Source: Schizophyllum amplum (lineage: Eukaryota > Basidiomycota > Agaricomycetes > Agaricales > Schizophyllaceae). From it: a stretch of 64,000 nucleotides of DNA. The notes under the pieces were generated by a model, which saw nothing but the letters and a program-made list of their open reading frames with translations, was not told where the DNA came from and made no database searches. Every line of letters begins with the position of its first letter. Position 1 is the stretch's first letter. Location: NCBI GenBank assembly GCA_007026445.1, contig VDMD01000010.1, positions 372,001 to 436,000 on the forward strand. Direction: 5' to 3'. Position numbers and translations under genes: made by a program. Positions 11,355-21,464 of this stretch are shown here, piece after piece.

Positions 11355-12236
11355 TTAGCAGATGATGCAGCTCGAGCAACAACCGCGGGTCGCATCGTCC
11401 TCGTCGGAGTCCCCTCTCCGCTTCTTCTTGAGGTCCTGATCCTCACCTGCAGGGGCATATGCGCGCACAGACAGATGGACGATGGTCGGTTGCGGGGGTG
11501 GGACATCAGGACTGGGGGTATGAACGGGGATTTTGAGCTCTGAAGCTGAGTTAGCATGAATGGCTTGACTGAGAGGTGTTGCGACGCACTGGATAGGGTA
11601 TCATGATCTTGGAGAACCTTCCCTAGATACAAGATGCGGAGGTACACCGGAGCGGGCGGCCGCTCTTCTTGCCAATCTGCAGCAGCAAAGTAAGTCTTCC
11701 GATCGACTTGGGGACGACCACGCACCTTCTGGCCAGCCATTCCAGACGAGCTCCTTCACTGCTCCCACAGTCGTCTCGGGGTCGAAGGACATCGTTCTCC
11801 GGCGTGCAGTGACGGTGAGGAAGGTGAGCGTGACTTGTGGGGTCGGAGGCGCGCCACCCTCCTCGTCCGTGGGCAGCTTCGACATGGACCCCGCCTTGTC
11901 GTCGTGTGCATGCGCGTCGTCCTGCGTATGAGCGTCGTCGTCGTCATCCACGACATCCTCCGCAGCGTTGCGTATGCTAGGCGCCATGCTTGCGTTCAAC
12001 CCCTCCTCCTCCTCAACAAGCGGCAGGTTGACGCGGGTGATGGAGGTGCGGGCAGAGTCGCACGGGTGGTCGTACGGGATACGGCGGCGTGCGAGCCAGT
12101 TGCTGCCTTCAGGGGGCGCAGGCGACGAGGCGGATGTGGGGTAGAGCGAGTCTGCGTCGAGGGGCTCGATAACCACAGATGGGAGCACGAAGGACGCTTC
12201 GCGTGTTTGTGCGACGGGAGAAGCGGGGGACATCAC
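11355..12236 (-). CDS. Membrane-anchored ubiquitin-fold protein (UBL3/MUB-like)
   Basis: Three exons (12236-11726, 11676-11590, 11539-11355) join in frame to 260 aa. An acidic, disordered N-terminal half precedes a ubiquitin fold: TLTFLTVTARRRTMSFDPET, VGAVKELVWNGWP, DWQEERP then VYLRILYLGKVLQDHDTLS, KLKIP, and TIVHLSVRAY. This order (strand, helix, WP-x-DWxxE, LRxxYxGKxL, VxHLxVR) matches UBL3/MUB proteins. The C-terminus ends GCCSSCIIC: a CaaX-type CIIC preceded by further cysteines, so prenylation plus palmitoylation and plasma-membrane anchoring are expected. Such proteins are not conjugated like ubiquitin; they recruit E2 enzymes or sort proteins into vesicles. The long acidic extension is unusual, as animal UBL3 is about 117 aa. 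Confidence 0.85.
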
Positions 12237-12260
12237 TTGACGAGCGCACGAGAAAACTCG

Positions 12261-12270
12261 CTATATATAG
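12261..12270 (-). promoter_or_regulatory. TATA-like box upstream of UBL3-like gene
   Basis: The sequence ctatatatag lies only about 25 bases before the first ATG at 12236. If it is used, transcription would start at or inside the first codons, hinting that a downstream ATG could be the real start. Confidence 0.35.
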
Positions 12271-13799
12271 GCGCTATCCCTTGTCAAGGATAGTCGCTGG
12301 AGAGGCTCGTCGGAGGGGGAGGAGATATGTCGAAGGGTGCGGGGGAAGGACGTGAGGCTAGAGTCGGGGTCTGCTTATAAGCTGAGATCAGGCATCGGAA
12401 CCTGCAGCGAGTGCGGCTGGACAGAGTGACTTCAGCGGGCGCTTTGTGGGAGCCGCCCGGTGCATTACGAAATTCGGCGAACCACGAGAATCTGAAATAC
12501 CGAAAAATTGAACTCTGGGCACGTGACACGCGCGGAACCGCTTTTCTTCTCCGTGCTCGCCCGCCAGGCACCCAAGGCGCGCCTGCACAGCTCTTTTCCT
12601 CTCTTTCACTGCTCTCTGAGGCTCTGGCGTGCTCGAAGGACCTTCACTCTAGCACCTTTCTCGATCGGAAGACTCGGGGTCTAGAAAGGGGATCTCCACA
12701 AGAACAATAGGCTTCTGAATCTTCGCCTGGGCTCGACCCCATCGTCTCGCACCGTCCGCGTCACAACGCGTCCCTACCCCTGTCTCTTCAAAGATCGAAA
12801 TACTTCAACATCTGCCTCTACGCCGCTGTCTCGCTTCCGCCTTGGCGCTTGAATTTTCTCTTGTTCTGGTGGCGCTCACCTCCCTGAACGCACGAACATC
12901 GCGTCTGTCGACCATGCAACAGAAGCAGAAGAACTTCTCGACCATCGATCCCCGCGCTCGCTTTCTCTCTGACCGCCACATCAATCATCTCCACATCAGC
13001 TGCCCTCCCAGCTGCCACCCGCTTACTGTGGGTCATTGATTGGGAGCAGGCAATTGAATGCCTTGTTTACGTTCGCGACTGCGCTGTGCCCTGGTCTTCC
13101 CAGGTATGTGGCCATCGCCGTTATGTTTACTCGGGCTCCTACTTTCAGGGCTCACTCAGGGCAAGGGCTTAAAGATGATTAGTTTGTGGTATGTGCGTAC
13201 GTGTATGGTGCGCACACGACATGCAAGCGCAGGAAGAAGCGCGTCCTCTGCCGGGCCAAGAGCACTGCGGTCGAGGTCGACTGGATGCTGAACTTCGCTC
13301 GCCAACGTACAAGCGTGTGAGCAGGCGCGCGCTTCCCTCGGTGTACCCCGTTTACAGCCTTCGGCACGGCACGCTTTCAGAGATGCTACTAATACCATAC
13401 ATTATCTAGGTGCTGACATTTAATACTGTCGTTCTCTCAGCAGAGTCGATGAAGCTCACCGCCACTCATGTGGACCCTTCAATTGCTTATAGAATCCCTG
13501 TGCTTGCCCAGGCCTTGCCGTAACCAAGTCTACATATGTATCCTACGGCCTCGTGATATGTATAGGCGCCTGAATATAAGAATGCGCGCGTCTGCACTGG
13601 ACGGCCTTCCTTCGCTTGGTCTGCATAATCGTGGAACAAGTCGAACAAGGGCAGAGAAAGCACCATGCCTTCCTTACGGGGATATTCTTGTGTACGTCAC
13701 AGCCTCGATTGGGAGCGACCGGCGCCTGCCCCAGAGACGAGCGACTCTTGTCACGAACCATCATCAGCTCTTCCTGTATACACCTCTTGAATATCGACA
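12271..13799. other. Divergent intergenic region, about 1.5 kb
   Basis: Lies between the divergent UBL3-like and oxysterol-binding-protein genes. Pyrimidine-rich stretches on the plus strand near 12590-12990 look like fungal promoter/5' UTR sequence. No conserved protein seen in any frame. Confidence 0.4.
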
Positions 13800-15492
13800 A
13801 TGTCAGAGACGCCCGGTGATGTGAGTACCCAGTCCTTCATGGCGAGTGCGAGACTGACGCTTTGCCAGGCTGTTCCAGCCGCCCAGCGCGGTAGCTGGAC
13901 GTCGTTCTTGAAATCGTATGTTCGCCCGCCTTCGTGACTATTGGTGGAGACCTCCCGGTTCAGAGGCCTCCTTGCTCCTCCAGCGCCCCCAGTACGCAGC
14001 GAAGCAACGTTACTAACGGCCCTCATCTGCAGCATCGCGTCCTTCTCCGGAGATCTGTCGTCCATGACCGCCCCGCCTTTCATCCTGAGTCCAGTCTCGC
14101 TCACAGAGTTTCCCGGTGCGTAGCAGATCACCCAATCATGGCACCGTTACTGACACCATTCCTAGCTTACTGGTGTGAGCGGCCGGAGCTCTTCTCAGCG
14201 ATCGCGGACGCAGCGACCGAGGAGGATCGGGCACTCGCGGTCCTTAGTTGGTTCATCGTCAGCTTTTCCATCTTCCGGCTGTCTTCCTGTCCTCACAGTT
14301 GAGCAGAGCACCCTCAAGGGCCAATACACCTCTCGCAATGAATCCATGGGCTCCGAGAAGAAGTGCGTCCCCACACTCCATGCTCACAAGGTCCTCATCT
14401 ATGTGACCCCCTCTTAGGCCCTCAACCCTGTCCTCGGCGAGTACGTATCGGTCTTCATTGGCTGCAAACACCCACTCATGTCCCCGCAGATTGCACTACG
14501 GCATCTGGCCTAACAAGAACGGACGCGGACAGACAGATCTAATCGTCGAGCAGGTGTCTCATCACCCGCCTGTCACTGCGTACTGCATCGAGAACCGCAG
14601 CAAGGGCCTGAAGCTCACAGGCCATAATGGCCAGAAGACGTCATTCAGCGGTGGCTCGATCATCGTTAAACAGATTGGGCACGCGCTGCTGACAGTAGCA
14701 CTGCCGGGCGGCAACAAGGAGGAATACCTTATCACCTTCCCGCGCCTGCGCATCGACGGCCTATGGTGTGTACACCTTCGTGCTGAGAGGAAAGCAGCTG
14801 ATCATCAATAGGTATGGCTCCCCATACATCGAGCTCGTCGACACGTCGTACATCGTCGGCAGCACGGGATACACCTCTACGGTCGAGTACAAGGGCAAGG
14901 GCTACTTCTCCGGCAAATCCCACACGTTCAAGGCTACGGTCGCATCCTCCAAGCTGTCCTCGCCATACATGATTGACGGTCTGTGGCACACCATCAGCCA
15001 TGTGAGCTCCGGTCCGGGCAAGGGGAAGTACAAGAAGGGATCGACGTTCCACGACGTTACGACGGCGAAGGAGGAAGTGTCCGTCATTGGCGGGGAGACG
15101 AGCGGCGAGATGGGCGAGTTTGAGAGCAGGAAGCTGTGGAGTGAGGTCGCTAAGGGTATACGGAGTGGTGACTTCGATGGCGCGAGCAAGGAGAAGAGCA
15201 GGATCGAGGTGTGTTGACTCTGCTGCTTTCTTCGGAACAGGCTGACGGTTGGCGTAGAATGACCAACGGCAACGCCGACGCGACGAGGCTGCGGCCGGTA
15301 GCAAGTGGCCGTTGAAGCACTTCCAGTGGGTGAGAGCGACCCCAACTGTAAGTCCGCACAAAACCTCTAGTGCTCTATGAACTGACAGCCCTTGCAGATG
15401 CCCGGCTAGGCAAGGCTATCAACATCGCTCCGCCAACTGAAGAGGCCTACGCGTTCCTCGACAACTGGCCGGAGCCCTTCGGCAAGGAGTGA
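13800..15492 (+). CDS. Oxysterol-binding protein (Kes1/Osh4-like), reading frame broken twice
   Basis: Short OSBP-related lipid-transfer protein moving sterol and PI4P between membranes. Exons: 13800-13820, 13869-13915, 14033-14115, 14166-14257, 14307-14362, 14418-14440, 14490-14765, 14812-15208, 15258-15347, 15398-15492. Landmarks are a WFISTLKGQYTSRNE block, NPVLGELHYGIWP, the family signature EQVSHHPPVTAY, PYIELVDTSYIVG, a W-x-E...RIE region, KWPLKHFQW, and a C-terminus near LGKAINIAPPTEEAYAFLDN. Two joins fail by one base. At 14418 the exon begins GCCCTC, where one more C would give the family KPLNPVLGE reading. At about 15331 one more G would give WVESDPN running on into YARLGK. All other joins are canonical. 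It is either a recent pseudogene or carries two sequence errors. Confidence 0.85.
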
Positions 15493-15793
15493 GCGGATGT
15501 GTCTTCACCTCTGCATCCGCTCGCGTTCTTTGCGCATCCGCTCGCGTTCTCTGCGCAGACTTCGAGCGCATCCGAGAGACTTGCTGTAACAAGGACCACG
15601 TCTGGACTTTGAATATCACGAACGTCGAGTACCTGTCTATCTATGTAATAATGGTTCTGCATACTGTGCATATCTTTTTGGTTGCTTCTCGCCAATGCAG
15701 AGGGGAAGCTTGAGGATTGTGGGAATCGCAGCGCGCGCACAACTTTAGTGACTTTTTTTACGATTCTGCAGGACAAAATAATGACATACCTGC

Positions 15794-15882
15794 TACCCAA
15801 ACCAACCTAACCAACCTAAACCTAACCAACCTAACCCTAACCAACCTAAACCTAACCTGAACCTAACGAACCTAACCTAACC
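15794..15882. repeat. Interstitial telomere-like repeat (CCTAA-rich)
   Basis: About 90 bases made almost entirely of degenerate units such as ccaacctaa, cctaacc and one exact ccctaa. Fungal telomeres are usually CCCTAA/TTAGGG, so this resembles a decayed internal telomeric tract. It lies about 300 bases past the 3' end of the oxysterol-binding-protein gene. Confidence 0.75.
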
Positions 15883-16019
15883 AGCTCACAACCTGACTTC
15901 GGGACGGTGCCCTGGCGGGCACGTGACCGCAAAAGTTGTGCGCGGGTCGGAATTTCGGATTGGGGGCGCTTGTCAGCTACGATCACGTGATACGTCATGT
16001 TGACTTGCCCTTCGTAAGG

Positions 16020-16650
16020 AAAGGCGCGGGTTGCGGTGTACCGCGCGGGTATGGGTGGCGGTTCTTCACGGTGCGGGTACGGTAGTGGAAGATGGCAAAC
16101 CGCGTCGAACCGCCCATACCGTGCCCGGTTACCGCGGTTTTTGGTCAATGGCCGTAAAATGCACGTTCTGCCTTAGCTTAGACACACAAAAAGAACGAGA
16201 ACAGGCTATACATATATAAAAAGTCTATACAAACTCCCAATCACCACCCAGGAGGAACGGGTGCTTGTTATATACAGGTGTTGTCGTCAAGGTGGCTACC
16301 GGCATTTGCCGTTTTGATTCACACGTTCCCCTCGCGTGTTGTGGCCGACGTCCTGTGAAGCCAGCAACCTTCTGGAGACATTAGACAAAACATCTTGTGA
16401 CCTTTACAGAGCATAGGTATGCTTAAAGCACTGACTACTTCCCAAAAGGCTTGAATAGACAGGGGAAAACAATACTTCTAGCGGTATTACTGCACAGTTT
16501 AACCGCGGTATTCGCACCGCGGTGTGCCACAAAAACCGCGGGTGAGACCGCAACCGTCCACGTGTGTATGTATGACGGGTACGGTAGCAGGCGGTGCGGG
16601 TACGGTTCTCATTTTGGACATACACGGTTTACCCGTGCCGTTCCTTAGCC
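16020..16650. mobile_element. Possible non-autonomous hAT-like element (clustered GCGGGTACGG repeats)
   Basis: Two clusters of related short motifs, about 16025-16145 and 16490-16645, flank an AT-richer core. The motif gcgggtacgg occurs at about 16074 and 16592, gggtacggtag at about 16075 and 16578, and accgcggt-type strings occur several times in both orientations. The left cluster contains an inverted pair (ggtatgggtggcggttc against gaaccgcccatacc). Dense subterminal repeats of this kind in direct and inverted orientation are typical of hAT elements. No transposase is present, and I could not define terminal repeats or a target-site duplication. Confidence 0.4.
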
Positions 16651-16779
16651 CTTCGGAGCCGCGCCATTTTAGCCAGGAAGCCAATGAGCGTAAGCCATTC
16701 ATCCCACATTAGTACACCGTAAGATAGCGAATACGATCCAGACAAGGTCCATCAAGATAAAAAAGCCCTTTCTAACAAT

Positions 16780-18596
16780 CTAATGCTGCGTATTCGTCTT
16801 CGCTGTCATTATCTCGAAGTCGCTCTTCATCGTCTCAAGTCCGGACCCCAGCTCGGAGACGCTACTTGACGAAACGAAGCTCTCGCTCACGGGAAGGAGA
16901 CTCCTCTTGCGTTGTCGGTCGAACTCGCCCGGAAAACCCTTCGTCAAAGCGTCGTGGCGATCCTTGGTCGCCATTTCAAAACTGCTGATTTGGTGCAGGC
17001 TCGGTGCACCGTGGTGCTCGACGCTGCGTTCGACAAAGACTTCCGGCTGGTGGCTTGCGTCAGTACGACTGCTCAGAGGATAGATAAAAGGAGAAAGAGA
17101 CCCTCACGTACCTGCGTTCCCGTGCCACCAGGCATCCGCGGCGACGTCAGGACGTCCGCGCCAGTGGATACAGTCGATACCTGCGGCTTCCATCCGCCGC
17201 GCGCATTCAAGCTGCTGAGCAGCGAGTTGCTGTACAGCTTGGAGAGCGGCAGGTTGAAGATAAGGTGTCTGTTCAGTGGTCTCAGTATAGATGTAGCACA
17301 ATGGCGTGCAAAGAGAATTGAAACAAAGACGGAAAGCTACGTACGTCCCCGTGGGATCGCCCAGATACACGCCGAGGTCAATGATGGCCCATACCGCGGT
17401 GACCATGCCCGTCTGCACGACTAGGCGCATGATCGCGTCAATGCGGTCGTCCGTCGCGCGGTAGCCTGTGTAGTGCGTTCTCTAAGTAGCATCATCAGAT
17501 AGGGCGAGACTCGCGAAGATAAGGCATGGCGGGACGCTCGCGAGGCAGCCGACATCAAGAAACACGGCTGTTGAGGATCATGCCAATTTTCTATGAACTT
17601 ACCAGGTACTTGGTCAAGGCGACCGTGATGAACACGTCCCCAGTCGCAGCCGCGACGAGCCAGAAGATGACCGCGATTTCGAATTTCTGGAAGTCACTAA
17701 AGTGCGACACGAAGTGAATGGCGATCGAGGTCGAGAGGCCGCCCGCTGCGCCGATAAGGGCTAGCAAAAGAATCTGCCGTCAGACGTCGAACCAGATACA
17801 GGGTGGATCACGTACCGCAGACGGACGCCGGGACCCAGAACATCCAGCTCATGTTGAGGACTCGGATGCGCCAAGCTGGTTATAGGATAGGTAGGGCGTT
17901 AGTAGACACGTTCCACATTAGCGCAAGCCTTCTACATGGCGTGCGAACAGCGGACGACCACTCACCGAAGAAAGCCTGCACCATGGAGCCGATGAAGGCC
18001 TTGGGGCAGTGTGAGACGGGCGAAGATCGCGTAGCCAACAGTCGGGGCGACCTACTGTCATGACCGGATCTGGAAGTTGGGATAAGCAGTGGTAGTAAGC
18101 ATAATCGCGCCGCGTCTATGCGAGCGAGGCATAGGACAGTAAACGGTCCACCACTCACCCGTTGCAAAGATCCAGTTCGCGGTATTTAAGAAGGGCACGT
18201 CGCCTAGAGGATATGCGCTCCATTGAGCTTGTTAAACAGGTCGATAAATAACAGCGACCCACCGAAATGCAAGATCAGGGAGTCGTAGAGGTATATCATT
18301 AGGAATACCGTGTTGAAGGTATCCGCAAGAAAAAGGCAGGCAACGTATAGCTTGATCCATAGGGGATCCCTATGCGCGTGTCAGCGTGGTAATTTTCCGT
18401 GTACGGACAGGCCGCAGTAAGTGCAATGCCAATAACCGTGGTCAAGAGAATGTTACTCATGGGGATAGCCGAGCACTCACTTCCTATAAGTGGACACGTA
18501 GATGTAAAGCTGCGTGATCATGATCCCGTACAGCAACACGTTGAAGACGAGCCCTATGAACATGGGCCCGTGCGCAAGTTGGGCTGGGTTGATCAT
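16780..18596 (-). CDS. DUF6534 seven-helix membrane protein
   Basis: Ten exons (18596-18481, 18369-18263, 18203-18159, 18069-18056, 17999-17966, 17875-17816, 17760-17603, 17481-17345, 17268-17112, 17046-16780) join in frame to 364 aa. Hydrophobic helices include MFIGLVFNVLLYGIMITQLY, LYVACLFLADTFNTVFLMIY, MFWVPASVC, AVIFWLVAAATGDVFITVAL and GMVTAVWAIIDLGVYL. Family hallmarks are KDPLWIK, LYDSLILHFG, NWIFATGDPVMT, FFAWRIRVL and the C-terminal half-motif HLIFNLPLSKLYSNSLLSSL, then a polar cytosolic tail. This is a large Agaricomycete-specific family of unknown function, possibly receptor-like. The DPVMT segment is a 14-base micro-exon. A TATA-like box lies about 155 bases upstream. Confidence 0.92.
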
Positions 18597-18750
18597 TGCT
18601 GTCGAGTCCTGTCCGCCTTCGAAAGCAGAGCTGGCGGAGGTCTCGAACCGCGCAGAGGGCCTCAAGAAACGTCTGGGCACACGCGTAGCAAGTATCGCGG
18701 CACGGTCGATGAAGAGGAAAGAGGAAACGCCAGGCGCGCGAGCCAGTGCC

Positions 18751-18758
18751 CTATATAG
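18751..18758 (-). promoter_or_regulatory. TATA-like box upstream of DUF6534 gene
   Basis: ctatatag (palindromic) about 155 bases before the ATG at 18596. Confidence 0.35.
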
Positions 18759-19798
18759 GCCGCGGATGCGCTACATAGGCCCGCACCACCCCCGCGCGCA
18801 CTGCTAGCCCTCTTCGCTTCCGGGCATCAGACCTCCTTGGCGCTAGTCACAGATCGCCTGCTTAGCTTCTCCTCGGCTTCACGGGCTTCGTATGTGATGC
18901 TGGATTTCGCCTGTTTCAAAAACAAAAAAGGTAAGCGAAAGCGGCGTGCGCTTCGACCTTCAGCAGAATGCGGTGCGGGAGACGAAACGCAGTGTTTCTC
19001 TGTCACTGCAAAGCTTCGAAGGAGTCACCAGCTACGGCGGTCGTGGCTTCGAAGAGGAGTGTTTGCAGCTTCGAAGGTGGCTTTCTGAAAGGTTGTCAGC
19101 TGTTTGAACTTGACAAGGCGAGAAAATCGCGTCGCGTCATGGTCATTCTCCTCTCACATGGCGCCAACGTCGCGAAAGGCTTCATCTCTGGAAGGGAAGG
19201 CTTGTTACCGTTGTGGAGGCCGATGGTCTCTTCCCGTGCGCGGTTGTCTGCTATGGAACTCGCGGACCACGACAGGTCGATAGTGCCGACTTCCGAGTTG
19301 CCTGCGCGATTCCCGAGTTTTCATTGACCGGTGGAAAGGTGCGGGCCATGGCAGTGCGTCCTAGGTCACCGGTACACGCTAGTGTGTAACCTCGCGGCGC
19401 ACCGAGACGGCGCGAAGACGGACTGATGGTCCCACCCGAGCGAGGATGGAGCTTCACGAAGGTGGACGGATGAACGCTGCGGACAGCTGACCTTGTAGCT
19501 GCTGGATGGGTAAAATCGCGTTGAAAAAATGCATCAGGCTCAAGATGTCAAGCAAGATGTACTGCAGTGGAATACGGAATGATAGTACAGGATCCTTTAA
19601 ATAACGGGCGATGATACAATCAAGGTAAAGTTATAGCGAACCATAACGCGTACAGATTGGCAAACGTACCAAAGGTGTGAGGTGGGCTAACGGAGAGGCC
19701 TAGTGTACACTCTGAGTGCCACCGAATTGCAGCGTATCTGTTAATTATGCACCGAGGACGGGTGGCTGTGCCGCGGTGGTACACTGGCGAAACTAAGA
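18759..19798. other. Intergenic region with a TTCGAAG cluster, about 1.0 kb
   Basis: No gene recognised. Three copies of the palindromic core ttcgaag (in gcttcgaag contexts) lie within about 60 bases at 19012-19078, an unusual local density. The rest is featureless. Confidence 0.4.
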
Positions 19799-21022
19799 TC
19801 AGCGGGCGAGCTGCTCATCACGGGAGGGAGAGAAGGGGGTGGTGTGTATCCGCTGAAGGACACAGGAAAAGGTGCAAATCAGCCGTGAGTTGAGTGGCGT
19901 GCAGCACTCACTTCCGGCACCAGCCCTGTTGCAGTCGTGGTCGCACCTGTTGCAGCCGAGGCGTCTGCTGTTTGCGCGCCCTCGTGCGTGCTCTCGCGCG
20001 CCGTTTGCATACCCTCCTGCGCAGCCTGCTCTCTCGCAGCCTTTGCCTGCATATGCTCGGTTTCCATAAACACCTTGATCGCGTAGTGCATAACAGTGTG
20101 CTGGAAATTCCGCTGCGAGACGGCGTGCTGCGCGGGGTCTGGGGCGAGTGCCCTGAGCGCGTCCTCGAAGCTGAGGAGGTGCGACTCGTAGTTGACCTCG
20201 TCCGCCATACCGGTGTTGAGTTCGTAGACCTGGAGAGGGGAGAAAGGTGTGAGTTGGGAAGGAGGTGAGTCGAGCAGGAGACGTGAGCATGCGCAGGTTT
20301 ACGAGCGGGGCAATGGCTGATAGGATACTCACCGCGTCCGCCGCTATCTGACCAATGTACCAAGTCGTGAGATACTCGCCGCCAGGGTCTACCATCTTGT
20401 CTCCCCGGTACCGTGGACCCCATGTCATGAGATGGATGAAGATGGGTTCTGTGGAGGGGTAGTATTGATAGGTCGGGGATGGTTGATTATGGTAGTGGTA
20501 CGTTGGCAGGAAGGTTGCGCGATAGCCTGTCTGGTGGCGGCTTCGTAAGTTGATGAGACTGTATTCTGAAGCCAACAGTCACGCACCTCCTCGTAAGCCT
20601 CCCTAAGCGCCGTCTCTTCCAGCGATTGCCCGACGTCCTTCCTGCCCTAGCGAGGCAGCTTTATCAGGGTAGTCGACCTCGTAGATGCGTGATCAACGCA
20701 CCTTAGGCAAGAACCAGTACTTGCGCTCCCGTTCCCATACACACACGACCTTGCGCGTCTCGGGCTGGATGATCACCATGCCGGCGCCCAACATGAAGTC
20801 CTGCGAGCACCAGTAGCCCTCTGCGGACGGGGTAGACCAGTCTGAGAATATGCGCGGCAGGTTGTCAAAGGCATTTCGGACAGAAGATCTCTTGCGTGAG
20901 GCTGTAGGGAGCCCGTTATGCTGTGCGGTAGTGGGTGCCACAACTGTCGAGCGAGAGGTGGAGGCCGTCGGCGTAGATGAAGAGGATCCGCGAGAGAAAA
21001 GTTGGGATATTCGCTGAGCCAT
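19799..21022 (-). CDS. Nudix hydrolase
   Basis: Five exons (21022-20702, 20646-20587, 20530-20333, 20229-19912, 19852-19799) join in frame to 316 aa. Nudix enzymes hydrolyse nucleoside diphosphates linked to another moiety. The Nudix box is GRKDVGQSLEETALREAYEE continuing into TGYRA. It matches G-x5-E-x7-REUXEE-x-G except that the first glutamate is glutamine (Q after GRKDVG); the metal-binding REAYEE is intact. A Ser/Thr-rich leader precedes the domain (residues about 1-65), which opens with WCSQDFMLGAGMVIIQPE. The C-terminal third is helical (AVSQRNFQHTVMHYAIKVFM) then Ala/Thr-rich. Substrate unknown. Intron 3 falls just after the Nudix glutamates. Confidence 0.88.
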
Positions 21023-21464
21023 GTTCTTTGATATCCAATGACTTCGAATGTACTGGTACTACGGTCAGGTTCAAGTGGTGATCATGGGATTGGGAAAGTT
21101 CGAACTTTCGAGTTGACTTCGGTAACCGGTCCGACGTTGCACCGGAGCACCGGGCCGTAGTGCAGTTTGTCCACAACAGTTCACAACTCGTCCTCTTGCC
21201 GTCTTTGCCTTCGTCCTCCATCATGTCTCCATTTTTCATGACCTGCGAGACTCAGACGACTCTCACAGCAGACACTGCCTGTATACTCACTTAACCAAGA
21301 AACTTTACAACTGCAGCTGTCGTGAATAAGTACTCAGCTCATGTCAGAATTGGCAGACAGACTCGCTTCTTTCTTGGCTACGGGAAGCCCGGCGTGACAT
21401 CCCGGGTCTGATAACGTTCTCGACGCCTTGCTCACGACTATCATCATCGACGGCTGGACGCGCA
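21023..21464. other. Divergent promoter region
   Basis: Lies between the divergent Nudix and coiled-coil/AT-hook genes. No additional gene or obvious TATA box found. Confidence 0.4.
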
